Below, piece after piece: positions 1 through 8,571 of a stretch of 64,000 nucleotides of DNA. Position numbers and translations under genes: made by a program. Each line of letters starts with the position of its first letter. Position 1 is the first letter of the stretch. The notes under the pieces were generated by a model that ran no database searches, was not told where the DNA came from, and was given only the letters and a program-made list of their open reading frames with translations. The DNA is from an uncultured Curvibacter sp. (GTDB lineage Bacteria; Pseudomonadota; Gammaproteobacteria; Burkholderiales; Burkholderiaceae_C): contig CAIKMN010000003.1 of assembly GCA_903828535.1 (NCBI GenBank), positions 62,001 through 126,000 on the forward strand, read 5' to 3'.

Positions 1-778
1 GGGTGAGATGGACGTGCGTTTGTGGAACCTGAGAGATTTTGCGGAGGGCGCCTACCGAAGGGTGGACGACCGGCCCTTTGGCGGCGGGCCGGGGATGGTG
101 TTGATGCCTGAGCCCCTGAGCCGGTGCGTGGCCCATATTCGCGCCGATCGTTCTGAACATGCTGATCCCTACCGCCGTCAAGCGCCTTTGTGGTTGTTTT
201 CTCCCTTGGGCCGTTTGATCGACCATGCGTTTGTGGCGTCTTTGGCGAACCCCCAACGCACTGAGTCGCCTGAAGCGGCTTCTCTTGCGGCGAAGGACCC
301 GGGGGCATTGCTGCTTTGTGGCCGCTATGAGGGCGTTGACCAGCGCTTCATCGACAGCCAAGTCGACGGCCAACTCAGTTTGGGCGACTTCGTCTTGTCG
401 GGCGGTGAAATTGCCGCGCTGGCTTTGTTGGATGCGGTTGCCCGATTGCGTCCTGGCGTGCTCAATGACCCCGAGAGCCACCACCAAGACAGTTTTAATC
501 CAGCGCTCGATGGCTTGCTCGACAGTCCTCACTACACCCGCCCCGAGGTCTGGACCAATCCCGCTGGCGAAGCCATGGCGGTCCCACCCGCCCTGATGTC
601 CGGCCACCACGCCCAAATTGAGGCGTGGCGTCGCGCGCAAAGCCTTCGCTTGAGCGCTGAATTGCGCCCCGACCTGATTGCCAAGGCCAGATCGGCTGGG
701 CGTTTGACGCCACAAGAGGAGCTACAACTGGCCAAGCCTACTGAACCCGGCTTGGCAAACAGCAAAGACTTGCTATAA
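1..778 (+). CDS. trmD: tRNA (guanine-N1)-methyltransferase TrmD, 5' end outside the window
   Basis: TrmD uses S-adenosylmethionine to methylate G37 next to the anticodon of a subset of tRNAs, which prevents frameshifting. The reading frame is open from the window edge, and the visible protein begins within the usual N-terminal part ([12 protein letters not shown]-type segment), so roughly 30 residues are missing. The SPOUT trefoil-knot motifs are present: [14 protein letters not shown] followed by [12 protein letters not shown]. The C-terminal helical domain is complete and ends in a TAA at 776-778. The next gene is rplS, as in the common rpsP-rimM-trmD-rplS operon, so the two upstream genes probably lie just left of the window. 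The ATG at position 8 is internal and not the true start. Confidence 0.96.
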   Translation, partial: GEMDVRLWNLRDFAEGAYRRVDDRPFGGGPGMVLMPEPLSRCVAHIRADRSEHADPYRRQAPLWLFSPLGRLIDHAFVASLANPQRTESPEAASLAAKDPGALLLCGRYEGVDQRFIDSQVDGQLSLGDFVLSGGEIAALALLDAVARLRPGVLNDPESHHQDSFNPALDGLLDSPHYTRPEVWTNPAGEAMAVPPALMSGHHAQIEAWRRAQSLRLSAELRPDLIAKARSAGRLTPQEELQLAKPTEPGLANSKDLL

Positions 779-890
779 TCGCTGGCTCTGCTGATCCTCT
801 ACCCGGCCGTTGCCAGACCAATTCCGTTCTGGCCGAATTTCAGCCATCTTGGCGCGGGCAAGAACAGAACAGAAAAACAGGTAGCTTGAA

Positions 891-1274
891 ATGAACCTCA
901 TTCAAATCCTTGAGCAAGAAGAAATTGCTCGTCTGAACAAAACCGTTCCCGACTTTTCCCCTGGCGACACCGTGATCGTGAGCGTCAACGTGGTTGAAGG
1001 TAACCGCAAGCGCGTTCAAGCGTTCGAAGGCGTCGTGATTGCCAAGCGCAACCGCGGTCTGAACAGCGGCTTCATCGTTCGCAAGATGTCCAGCGGCGAA
1101 GGCGTTGAACGTACTTTCCAAACCTACAGCCCTTTGATCGCCAGCATCGAAGTCAAGCGCCGTGGTGACGTGCGCCGTGCCAAGTTGTACTACCTGCGTG
1201 AACGCAGCGGCAAGTCGGCCCGTATCAAAGAAAAACTGCCTTCACGCGCCAAGGTGGCTGCTGTCGCCGCTTAA
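891..1274 (+). CDS. rplS: 50S ribosomal protein L19
   Basis: L19 binds 23S rRNA at the interface of the two ribosomal subunits. The 127-residue product has the family core, including [20 protein letters not shown] and the basic segment [21 protein letters not shown] Shine-Dalgarno-like AGGTAG sits about 7 bases before the ATG. The gene follows trmD by 112 bases and is probably the last gene of the rpsP-rimM-trmD-rplS operon, because a strong terminator follows it. The short Ala/Val-rich tail (KVAAVAA) is usual for Burkholderiales L19. Confidence 0.98.
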   Translation: MNLIQILEQEEIARLNKTVPDFSPGDTVIVSVNVVEGNRKRVQAFEGVVIAKRNRGLNSGFIVRKMSSGEGVERTFQTYSPLIASIEVKRRGDVRRAKLYYLRERSGKSARIKEKLPSRAKVAAVAA

Positions 1275-1312
1275 CAGCGTCTTCCCCAAGCCTCCAGCCT
1301 CAAAAAGGCCTC

Positions 1313-1353
1313 AAAAAACCGCTGCAGCCCCTCGCTTGCAGCGGTTTTTTTTT
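1313..1353 (+). terminator. Rho-independent terminator after rplS
   Basis: A perfect 10-bp stem (AACCGCTGCA paired with TGCAGCGGTT) with a 10-base loop is followed by a run of nine T on the plus strand. It lies about 40 bases after the rplS stop and should end the ribosomal operon. Confidence 0.93.
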
Positions 1354-1409
1354 GGTCTTTCATTTTCTTTGTCCAATCGCTCATTTCAAATCACCAATCG
1401 CCTTAAACC

Positions 1410-2066
1410 ATGGATGCTCGTCACGTTCCCAGTCAAGGTCGAGACCACCATCTGCCGGCCGTGGCGGCCGCTGCGTTGAACCCCTCGGCCTTGCGGCAAC
1501 GATTCTTGACCCCCCCCGCGTGGTCGCCGGAGGTGCGAAAAGAGCCTCCGTACTTGAACCGACCCATGGCTTTGGCGTCGGTTTTGGTTCCCATACTGAC
1601 CCGTTCTGAGCCGACTGTGTTGTTGACCGAGCGCACCGCGCACTTGTCAACGCACTCGGGTCAAGTCGCCTTTCCTGGCGGGCGGCAAGACGAGCAAGAC
1701 ACGGATGCGGTGGCCGCCGCCCTGCGCGAGGCGCAGGAAGAGGTGGGCTTAGAACCCTCGGCTGTGCAGGTCCTGGGTCAGTTGCCGATTTACCAAACCG
1801 GCTCCGCCTACCAGGTCACTCCGGTGGTGGCCTTGGTCGATCCCTTGGCCACTTTAAGACCCAATCCCCATGAAGTGGCGCGCGTCTTTGAAGTGCCACT
1901 GGCCTTTTTGATGAACCCCGCCAACCACCACCGGCATCAGCTGCTCAGCGAGGGGGGGCAGCGAGATTGGTTTTCCATGCCTTACCAAAACGAGGGCCAA
2001 GAATTCTTCATCTGGGGTGCCACGGCCGGCATGCTTCGAAACCTTTACCGGTTTTTGATCGCTTAA
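1410..2066 (+). CDS. Nudix hydrolase, CoA pyrophosphatase-like
   Basis: Likely hydrolyses the pyrophosphate bond of coenzyme A or its derivatives to give a phosphopantetheine compound and 3',5'-ADP. The protein (218 aa) carries the complete Nudix box, running from about Gly90 through REAQEEVGL at residues 106-114. It also has the segment LLTERTAHLSTHSGQVAFPGG just before it, which is the signature that separates the CoA pyrophosphatase branch (NudL/YeaB type) from other Nudix enzymes. There is no signal peptide, so it is cytoplasmic. The start is the first ATG after the rplS terminator and has only a weak ribosome binding site. The substrate is inferred from the family signature. Confidence 0.87.
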   Translation: MDARHVPSQGRDHHLPAVAAAALNPSALRQRFLTPPAWSPEVRKEPPYLNRPMALASVLVPILTRSEPTVLLTERTAHLSTHSGQVAFPGGRQDEQDTDAVAAALREAQEEVGLEPSAVQVLGQLPIYQTGSAYQVTPVVALVDPLATLRPNPHEVARVFEVPLAFLMNPANHHRHQLLSEGGQRDWFSMPYQNEGQEFFIWGATAGMLRNLYRFLIA

Positions 2067-2126
2067 AAAGTAGACTTAACTCGAACAACCGGTATCAATG
2101 GGTATCAATCGTTATCATTAGGACCC

Positions 2127-3167
2127 ATGACTTTCTTTTCCTTGTTGTTGGCCTTCTTGCTTGAACAAGCGCGCCCTTTGGGTCAACGCCACCCTTTGAA
2201 CAATTCGCTCAAAAGATGGGCGCGCTGGGTCAGCGATCATTTTGACGCAGACAAACCCCGCTCCTCTTGGATGGCGTGGTCCCTGCTGGTGCTGGGACCG
2301 GCGTTGCTGAGTGTCGTCATTCATTGGACTTTGTGGCTGACTTTGGGCTGGCCTTCGGCCATGCTGTTCCAAGTGGCGGTGCTTTATTTGACCTTGGGTT
2401 TTCGACAATTCAGTCACCACTTCACCGCCATCCGGGATGCCCTGGCCGAAGGCGACGAGGCCTTGGCGCGTGGACTGTTGTCGGAATGGAAGCACGTCGA
2501 TGCCAGTGATTTATCGCGCACTGAAATTGTTCGCCACGTGATTGAGTACTCCATTTTGGCCGCCCATCGGCACGTGTTTGGGGTCTTGTCGAGCTACGCC
2601 ATCTTGGCGGCTTTGGGGGGCGGCCCTGCGGGCGCGCTGATTTACCGCATGGCTCAATTTGCCAAACAAGCCTGGTGTCAGCGCGCCCACAATGCCATGT
2701 ACCCCATCAGCCTGGCTTTGCAGGAGCGCACGCTGCGTTTGTGGCTCCTGGTGGATTGGCTGCCGGCCCGCCTGACCGCTTTGGTTTTTGCCGTCGTGGG
2801 CAACTTTGAAGAGGCCATCGAAGGCTGGCGCACCCAAGCCCGGCGCGACCCTGAAGATGGCAATGGCATCGTTTTAGCCGCCGCAGCAGGGGCTTTGAAT
2901 GTGCGTTTGGGCGGTGAGGCACTGCGCCGCAAGCCGCGCACCAATTGGTTGGCGCAAAACACAACCTCGGCCAAGGCGGCTGGCGCTGAAAACGATTTGG
3001 GGCTGGAAAATTTGGAAGACCAGGCGCCAGAACTGGGTCCTCTGGATCCCACTGGACAAACGCCTGAAGTCGGCCACTTGGTTCAGGTGGTGGGCTTGGT
3101 TTGGCGCTCGGTGGTGGTTTGGTTGGTGCTCTTGGCCTTGCTGACGCTGGCCCGATTGGTTGGCTGA
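2127..3167 (+). CDS. CobD/CbiB-family membrane protein
   Basis: A 346-residue membrane protein with hydrophobic segments near residues 1-12, 45-65, 70-90, 145-160 and 320-345. It resembles the CobD/CbiB-like proteins (related to AmpE) that Comamonadaceae carry outside cobalamin operons. It has the family-typical FGVLSSYAILAALGGGPAGALIYRMAQ region followed by an amphipathic stretch. True CbiB makes adenosylcobinamide by adding aminopropanol to cobyric acid. No other cobalamin gene is present here, so that activity should not be assumed. It follows the Nudix gene by 60 bases and may be cotranscribed. The role is unknown. Confidence 0.7.
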   Translation: MTFFSLLLAFLLEQARPLGQRHPLNNSLKRWARWVSDHFDADKPRSSWMAWSLLVLGPALLSVVIHWTLWLTLGWPSAMLFQVAVLYLTLGFRQFSHHFTAIRDALAEGDEALARGLLSEWKHVDASDLSRTEIVRHVIEYSILAAHRHVFGVLSSYAILAALGGGPAGALIYRMAQFAKQAWCQRAHNAMYPISLALQERTLRLWLLVDWLPARLTALVFAVVGNFEEAIEGWRTQARRDPEDGNGIVLAAAAGALNVRLGGEALRRKPRTNWLAQNTTSAKAAGAENDLGLENLEDQAPELGPLDPTGQTPEVGHLVQVVGLVWRSVVVWLVLLALLTLARLVG

Positions 3168-3196
3168 CCCGATCGCCGCTGAACCCAATTTCGTTC

Positions 3197-3220
3197 AAAT
3201 CCTGTCTTAAATCCTGTCTT
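3197..3220. repeat. Tandem 12-bp duplication
   Basis: AAATCCTGTCTT occurs twice head-to-tail between the CobD/CbiB-family gene and the convergent rsgA. The second copy runs into the rsgA stop codon. It looks like a small slippage duplication; no function is suggested. Confidence 0.75.
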
Positions 3221-4172
3221 AATACCGGGGCGCTTGACTCAATTCAGCGTGCAGGTCTTGGTAGATTTTGTAACGGGCCGCGCTGACACCAGCACCCGCT
3301 GCCAAAGCGGCGGTCACGGAACAGCCAGGCTCGTGCAAATGGCTGCAGTTGTAAAAACGACAGTCCGCCGCGTGTGCCGAGATATCGGGCATGAGGGAGG
3401 CGAGACGCGCGACCGGAATGTGGTGCAAACCAAATTCTTGAAACCCCGGAGAGTCCACCAATGCCGTTGTTTTGGCCTCATCCACCCAATACCAGGTGGT
3501 GCTGGTGGTCGTGTGTTTACCAGAATTCAGCGCTTGTGAAATTTCGCCGGTGGCTGCACTGGCCCCTGGCACCCAGCGGTTAATTAATGTACTTTTGCCC
3601 GATCCCGATGGGCCCAGAACGAGTGTGGTTTTGCCTTTTAGGGTCGCCCAGAGTGTCTCGGCGTCGCCGGTTTCACTTTGGCTTGGACTTTCACTGGGGT
3701 CCTCTTCTTTGGGCTTTAATGCCACGGGCAATACCGCGTAATTCATGTCGCGATAGGGCGCCAAACGCTGCCAAGCGCGCCCGAAGGGTTCTTTCAGATC
3801 GCGCTTGTTCAAGGCAATCAAGACCGGAATTTTTTCGGCTTCAGCAGCCACCAAAGCCCGTGACAGTTGGTGCGCTGAGAACTCAGGCTCAGCCGCAATG
3901 AGCACCAAGACTTGGTCCAAGTTGGCCGCAAAGGATTTGGTCCTGATTTCGTCTTGGCGGTAAAACAAATTGCGCCGAGGCAATACCTGCTCGATCGTGC
4001 CTTCATCGCTTTGGCCTTGAGCACCGGCCAGCCACAAGACTTGGTCGCCCACCACCACTTGGTTTTTTTTGCCGCGGGGGTGACACAACAAACGTGTGCC
4101 GTCAGGCCTTTCCACCATGCAATGGCGGCCATGCGTGGTGACGACCAATCCCGAATTGAGCCCCGCGTTCAT
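3219..4172 (-). CDS. rsgA: Ribosome small-subunit-dependent GTPase RsgA
   Basis: RsgA is a circularly permuted GTPase that checks late assembly of the 30S subunit. The 317-residue protein has an N-terminal OB-fold (about 1-70). The GTPase motifs follow in permuted order: NKRD (G4, 122-125), GPSGSGKS (G1, 187-194) and DSPGF (G3, 240-244). The C-terminal zinc knuckle has Cys271, Cys276, a His at 278 or 280, and Cys284. The start lies 4 bases after the stop of the M48 protease gene, so the two are almost certainly one transcript. An acidic/Ser-rich insertion around residues 155-170 (PKEEDPSESPSQSETGD) sits just before the P-loop and looks lineage-specific. Confidence 0.95.
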   Translation of the reverse strand: MNAGLNSGLVVTTHGRHCMVERPDGTRLLCHPRGKKNQVVVGDQVLWLAGAQGQSDEGTIEQVLPRRNLFYRQDEIRTKSFAANLDQVLVLIAAEPEFSAHQLSRALVAAEAEKIPVLIALNKRDLKEPFGRAWQRLAPYRDMNYAVLPVALKPKEEDPSESPSQSETGDAETLWATLKGKTTLVLGPSGSGKSTLINRWVPGASAATGEISQALNSGKHTTTSTTWYWVDEAKTTALVDSPGFQEFGLHHIPVARLASLMPDISAHAADCRFYNCSHLHEPGCSVTAALAAGAGVSAARYKIYQDLHAELSQAPRY

Positions 4173-4176
4173 TTTT

Positions 4177-5463
4177 TCATTTCGTTGATGCAGCCAATCT
4201 TGCCAAACGCTGTGTGGCGGGGGGGTGTGAGTAATAAAACTTCACATAAACCGGGTCCGGGGTCAGGGTGCTGGCGTTGTCCTCAATGAGCTTGAGCAAG
4301 GCTTGGCGCAGAGCCAGTCCGCTGGTTTGGGATTTGGCGTAAGCATCCGCTTCAAACTCGTGTTGGCGTGAACTCGCCGACATCAGGGGGGTCATAAAAA
4401 AGCCAAACACCGGGACCACGGATAAGAACAAAATCAGCGCCAAAGCGTTGTTGGGCGCACCAAAGTTTGGTTCTATGCCCAAGCCCGCATAGAACCAAAC
4501 TTGGGTAGCCGCCCAGCCCAATAAGGCAAAGCCCAAACCGCTAATGGCGAACATCGTGAAGATGCGTTTAAGTATGTGTTTGTGCTTGAAATGACCCAGC
4601 TCGTGGGCCAACACCGCATCCACTTCGTCGGGTGTTAATTTCTCCAGCAGGGTGTCAAAGAACACCACCCGCTTGGCACGCCCAAAACCGGTGAAATAAG
4701 CGTTTGCGTGACCGCTGCGGCGGCTGCCGTCCATGACAAAAAAGCCCTTGGCCGAAAAGTCACAACGCGCCATCAGCGCATTCACACGCGCCACCAACTC
4801 GGGGTTGTCGAGCGGTTTGAATTGGTTGAACAAGGGGGCAATCCAAGTCGGGTAAATCACCAGCATCAAGAGGTTGAAAGCCATCCAGACGAACCAAGCC
4901 CAAAACCACCACCGATTGCCCAGGCTGCCCATTAGCCACAGCATCAAGGCGGCCAAAGGCAGACCCACCAAAGCACCGAGCACGCTCGATTTCAGCAAGT
5001 CGCTGAGCCAGAGTTTCAAGCTCATTTTGTTAAAGCCAAAACGCGCCTCGATGACAAAGGTTTGGTAGAGGCTGAAAGGCAAATCAATCAGGCCGCTGAG
5101 GGTAGTGAAGGCAAACAAGAGCAACAGCTGTTGCGCCAAGGGGTGCTCAGCCACAGGCAGCCAGGCGTTAAGGGCCTGGTTCAAGCTGCTGAGTCCTCCG
5201 AGCAAGGTCCAGCCCACCAAAACCGCTGCGTTAAAGACCAACCCATAGAGGCCAAAACTGGTTTTGGCCAAGGTGTAGTCGGCGGCTTTTTGGTGCGACG
5301 CCAAACTGACCGAGGTTTCAAATTCGGCAGGCACTTGAGCACGGTGTTGGCTCACGTGGCGCATTTGGCGCAAACTCAACCAAATTTTTAAGCCCACACT
5401 GAGGAGCAAGGCGGCGGCAAACAGGCCGCTGAACAGCAAAGGGGCATTCAAAGACGCTTGCAC
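4177..5463 (-). CDS. M48-family membrane metalloprotease (Ste24/CAAX-type)
   Basis: Integral-membrane zinc endopeptidase related to Ste24/CAAX prenyl protease. The zinc motif HELGH is at about residues 287-291, and a downstream third ligand is in the SRQHEFEADAYAKS segment. About six hydrophobic segments surround it. The frame is open further upstream to 5718, but that part is antisense to orn. I place the start at the GTG at 5463, which has AGGAG seven bases upstream and gives 428 residues, close to the family norm. Bacterial relatives are thought to act in membrane-protein quality control, but the substrate here is unknown. It is followed at once by rsgA. Confidence 0.88.
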   Translation of the reverse strand: MQASLNAPLLFSGLFAAALLLSVGLKIWLSLRQMRHVSQHRAQVPAEFETSVSLASHQKAADYTLAKTSFGLYGLVFNAAVLVGWTLLGGLSSLNQALNAWLPVAEHPLAQQLLLLFAFTTLSGLIDLPFSLYQTFVIEARFGFNKMSLKLWLSDLLKSSVLGALVGLPLAALMLWLMGSLGNRWWFWAWFVWMAFNLLMLVIYPTWIAPLFNQFKPLDNPELVARVNALMARCDFSAKGFFVMDGSRRSGHANAYFTGFGRAKRVVFFDTLLEKLTPDEVDAVLAHELGHFKHKHILKRIFTMFAISGLGFALLGWAATQVWFYAGLGIEPNFGAPNNALALILFLSVVPVFGFFMTPLMSASSRQHEFEADAYAKSQTSGLALRQALLKLIEDNASTLTPDPVYVKFYYSHPPATQRLARLAASTK

Positions 5464-5539
5464 CAACCAACTCCTGAAAAGCTCAAAAGGGGGATTCTCG
5501 CAGTAAAGGAGGGCTTTGGGGTCATTCTGTTCGGCGACA

Positions 5540-6142
5540 ATGCACACCATGAGCGACCCAATTGCCCTTCCAACGTCCCAAGACCTCCCCCCCAAATTGG
5601 CCAAGTCCGACCAAAACTTGGTTTGGCTCGATTGCGAAATGACCGGCTTGGACCCGGAGCGTGAGCGTTTGATCGAAATCGCAGTCGTCGTGACGGGCCC
5701 GCATTTAACGCCCCGCATCGAAGGTCCGGTGCTGGTGATTCACCAATCCGATGAGATTTTGAACAAAATGGCCGCTTGGAACAAAGGCACCCATGGCCGC
5801 AGTGGCTTGATCGACAAGGTCAAGGCTTCCAGCGTCAGCGAGGCCGAAGCCGAGCAAACGATGATTGCATTTTTATCCCAATACGTGCCCAAAGGCACCA
5901 CACCCCTGTGCGGCAATACGATTGGTCAAGATCGTCGTTTCTTGGTCAAGTACATGCCCAAGCTAGAGGCTTTTTTCCATTACCGGAACCTCGACGTCAG
6001 TACGCTCAAAGAGCTTTCCAAGCGTTGGCGTCCCGAGGTTTACAGCGCATTCAAGAAAGCCCAAAAGCACACCGCTTTGGCCGATGTTCATGAATCCATC
6101 GACGAAATGGCGCACTACCGTGAGCATTTTTTGAAGTTGTAA
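5540..6142 (+). CDS. orn: Oligoribonuclease
   Basis: Orn is the 3'-5' exonuclease that degrades dinucleotides left by other RNases, including pGpG from cyclic-di-GMP turnover. DEDDh catalytic residues are visible: [10 protein letters not shown] (Asp, Glu), GQDRRF (Asp), and [11 protein letters not shown] (His, Asp). The length of about 200 residues is normal. The start is uncertain: ATG at 5540, ATG at 5549 and a TTG at 5516 are all in frame. The AGGAGG at 5507-5512 is too close to the TTG and far from the ATGs, so I use the first ATG. It is divergent from the M48 protease gene, with about 76 bases between the starts. Confidence 0.94.
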   Translation: MHTMSDPIALPTSQDLPPKLAKSDQNLVWLDCEMTGLDPERERLIEIAVVVTGPHLTPRIEGPVLVIHQSDEILNKMAAWNKGTHGRSGLIDKVKASSVSEAEAEQTMIAFLSQYVPKGTTPLCGNTIGQDRRFLVKYMPKLEAFFHYRNLDVSTLKELSKRWRPEVYSAFKKAQKHTALADVHESIDEMAHYREHFLKL

Positions 6143-6452
6143 AACCGAGCCTTCTTGTAAATTTTTGTACATAGGACTTGCGGGAAAACCCGAAGTCTTT
6201 TACAATACGTGCCGGTACTGATTAACAGTGCCTATGTTGCATCTCCCTTCATGCTCGGGTTCATTTAAAGAAACCCACCGCTGACGCTAGGCCCTTAAGT
6301 TTCTTTAACGTTCTTAAGCGGCTCGCCTCATTTGGCTTTGTTTGATGGTTGATGTTGTTGAACCACAAACGAAGCGCGCATTGCCTTAATTTTTAAAGAA
6401 TCCGTCAGGATTCAAGGCATTGGGCTTTTCGATTTTTAAAAATTGAGAACTT
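6143..6452 (+). promoter_or_regulatory. 310-base leader region of the RhlE-type helicase gene
   Basis: This gap contains no convincing ORF. It has a promoter near its left end (6178-6206), leaving about 240 bases of untranslated leader. The leader has several small inverted repeats: the start GTGCCGGTACTG, GGGTT/AACCC around 6255-6275, and CTTAAG repeated with a 13-base loop around 6294-6318. A long structured leader is typical of cold-shock and DEAD-box helicase mRNAs, so thermal or autoregulatory control is plausible. I do not recognise a named RNA family. Confidence 0.5.
6178..6206 (+). promoter_or_regulatory. Sigma70-type promoter for the helicase gene
   Basis: TTGCGG (6178-6183) and TACAAT (6201-6206) are 17 bases apart, which is optimal spacing. 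The -35 is partly overlapped by a small hairpin, CGGGAAAACCCG (6181-6192). Predicted from sequence only. Confidence 0.55.
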
Positions 6453-8438
6453 ATGAACGACTCATCCCCAGTGATCAGCAATGACGCGTCTTCTGAAAAC
6501 AATCTCCCTACTTCCCCTACTTCCCCTACTTCCCCTACTTCCCCTAATCCCTTGCAATCGCTTGTCGACAGGGCCGTCGAGGCCGTTGCCGATGCTGTGC
6601 AAGTCCCCACCGTGGAAGCGCCAACTGGACCCAACCCGTTCGCTGCATTGGGTTTAGCGGCCCCCTTGGTGCAAGCCGCCATTGATTTGGGTTACACGGC
6701 CCCCACGCAGGTGCAAATGCAGGTCATTCCCTTGGCCTTGCCCAGTGCTCAAGCCGACGGAGCCAAAAACAACTTCATCGATTTGATGGTTTCCAGCCAA
6801 ACGGGCAGCGGCAAAACCGCCGCCTTTTTGCTGCCCGTCTTGCACACCTTGCTCGAACGCCAAGCCCAAGCGCAGGCCAAAGACCGCGCTGAATGGGAAG
6901 CGGTTGTGGCGGCTGCTTTGGCCAAGGGAGAACCAGCGCCCAAGCGCCCAAAACGCAAAGACCCCACCAACGCCCGTCATTTCAAGGCCGCCACCCCTGG
7001 CGCTTTGGTGCTGTGCCCGACCCGCGAATTGGCCCAACAAGTGGCCCACGACGCGATTGACTTGGTGCGCCATTGCCAAGGTCTGCGCGTGGCCAACGTG
7101 GTCGGTGGCATGCCTTACCAACTGCAAATCGCCAAGCTGCAAAATGCCGACTTGGTCGTTGCCACGCCCGGTCGTTTGCTCGACTTGCAACGCTCACAGC
7201 AAATCAAACTCGATCAAGTTAAGTTCCTGGTGGTGGACGAAGCCGACCGCATGTTGGACTTGGGCTTCTCCGACGACTTGGCTGAACTGAATCAACTGAC
7301 CATTGGTCGCCAACAAACCATGATGTTCAGCGCTACTTTTGCGCCGCGCATTCAGCAATTGGCTTCCCGCGTCATGCGCACACCGCAAAAGATTCAGATC
7401 GATTCGCCACAAGAAAAGCACGCCAACATCAAACAAGTGCTGTTCTGGGCCGACAACGCCCAACACAAGCGTCAAATGCTGGATCATTGGTTGCGTGACA
7501 CCACCATCGACCAAGCCATCGTTTTTGCCAGCACCCAAGTGGAATGTGACGGCTTGGCCACAGACTTGCAACAAGCCGGCTTCTCGGCCGTGGCTTTGCA
7601 CGGTGCTTTGAGCCAAGGTTTGCGCAATCGCCGCTTGATGGCTTTGCGCAACGGACAAGTTCAGATTTTGGTGGCGACCGATGTCGCGGCGCGCGGCATT
7701 GACGTGCCCACGATCACCCACGTCTTCAACTTTGGTCTGCCCATGAAGGCCGAAGACTACACCCACCGCATTGGCCGAACCGGCCGGGCTGGACGCGATG
7801 GTCTGGCCGTGACGTTTGCCGAGTTCCGCGATCGCCGCAAGATTTTTGACATTGAAGCCTACAGCAAGCAGAGTTTCAAAGCCGAAGTGTTGCCCGGTTT
7901 GGAGCCCAAACAGCGCTTTCCTGAATCACGCCCCGGCGGTCAATTTGGCGGCAAGGGTCGCGAAAACCGCGAGTTCGGTTCCCGCGACCGCAAGTTCGGC
8001 GGCGGTCACGCCCCGAGCGGTGCTGGCGGCGGCTTCCGTGGCAAAGACAGTTTCCGTGGTGACCGCGAAGGAGGTCGCGAAGGGGGTCGTGAAGGGGGTC
8101 GTGACTCACAAGGTTATGGCCGCAAGCCTGGCTTTGGCGATCGCCCCAGCTTCGGTGACCGTCCTCAGTTTGGCGCGCGCCCCGGTTTTGGCGAGCGCAA
8201 CAACTTTGGGGGCGACCGTCCCAACTTCGGAGATCGCCCCCAACGACCTGAACGCGCCGACCGCGGCCCACGACCTGAAGGACGCGGCGGCAACTTTGGT
8301 GGCCGCCCAGAAGGACGCGCTGACGGGCGCTCCGAAGGTCGCGCTGAGAGGTTAGGCGGCGGGGGCACTCGCGTGGCCCGGGCCCCGGCCGGTGGCAGCT
8401 TCGCCCCTTACGAAGGCCGCAAACGCACAGCGCGTTAA
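6453..8438 (+). CDS. rhlE: DEAD-box RNA helicase, RhlE-type
   Basis: ATP-dependent RNA helicase of the RhlE group, acting in ribosome assembly and mRNA turnover, often more strongly in the cold. All core motifs are present: Q-motif (GYTAPTQVQMQVIP), motif I (SQTGSGKT), PTRELAQQ, DEAD within VVDEADRMLDLGF, SAT, and HRIGRTGRAG. At 661 residues it is long because of three additions. The N-terminal tail has four TSP repeats, a basic/Ala-rich insertion of about 45 residues lies between motifs I and Ia, and the C-terminus has a disordered RGG-type tail of about 190 residues with repeated GGRE and FGDRP units, likely for RNA binding. A bidirectional terminator follows. The symbol is by similarity; paralogues are common in this order. 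Confidence 0.92.
   Translation: MNDSSPVISNDASSENNLPTSPTSPTSPTSPNPLQSLVDRAVEAVADAVQVPTVEAPTGPNPFAALGLAAPLVQAAIDLGYTAPTQVQMQVIPLALPSAQADGAKNNFIDLMVSSQTGSGKTAAFLLPVLHTLLERQAQAQAKDRAEWEAVVAAALAKGEPAPKRPKRKDPTNARHFKAATPGALVLCPTRELAQQVAHDAIDLVRHCQGLRVANVVGGMPYQLQIAKLQNADLVVATPGRLLDLQRSQQIKLDQVKFLVVDEADRMLDLGFSDDLAELNQLTIGRQQTMMFSATFAPRIQQLASRVMRTPQKIQIDSPQEKHANIKQVLFWADNAQHKRQMLDHWLRDTTIDQAIVFASTQVECDGLATDLQQAGFSAVALHGALSQGLRNRRLMALRNGQVQILVATDVAARGIDVPTITHVFNFGLPMKAEDYTHRIGRTGRAGRDGLAVTFAEFRDRRKIFDIEAYSKQSFKAEVLPGLEPKQRFPESRPGGQFGGKGRENREFGSRDRKFGGGHAPSGAGGGFRGKDSFRGDREGGREGGREGGRDSQGYGRKPGFGDRPSFGDRPQFGARPGFGERNNFGGDRPNFGDRPQRPERADRGPRPEGRGGNFGGRPEGRADGRSEGRAERLGGGGTRVARAPAGGSFAPYEGRKRTAR
6505..6546 (+). 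repeat. In-frame 9-bp tandem repeat in the helicase N-terminus
   Basis: The unit CCCCTACTT is present in about four to five copies (intact at 6514, 6523 and 6532, with variant copies at each end). It encodes repeated Thr-Ser-Pro. A change in copy number would keep the frame, so length variation between strains is expected. Confidence 0.85.
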
Positions 8439-8474
8439 CCGCTGGCCCGGTTCAAGGCGGGCGTGCCCGCACAC

Positions 8475-8505
8475 AAAAAAGCGCCCTATAGGGGCGCTTT
8501 TTTTT
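8475..8505. terminator. Bidirectional terminator between rhlE and cphA
   Basis: GCGCCCTATAGGGGCGC forms a GC-rich hairpin flanked by six A on the left and eight T on the right. It can terminate both the helicase transcript and the convergent cyanophycin synthetase transcript. Confidence 0.9.
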
Positions 8506-8571
8506 AGCCAAAGTCGACCTCACCGGGTTTTGGTCTTTGGCTCTTTGCTCTTGCCTCTTACATCTTGTCCT

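Noticed and set aside
5464-5718. N-terminal extension of the M48 protease frame
   Set aside because: It is antisense to the start of orn, has no family similarity, and a GTG with AGGAG at 5463 gives a normal-length protein.
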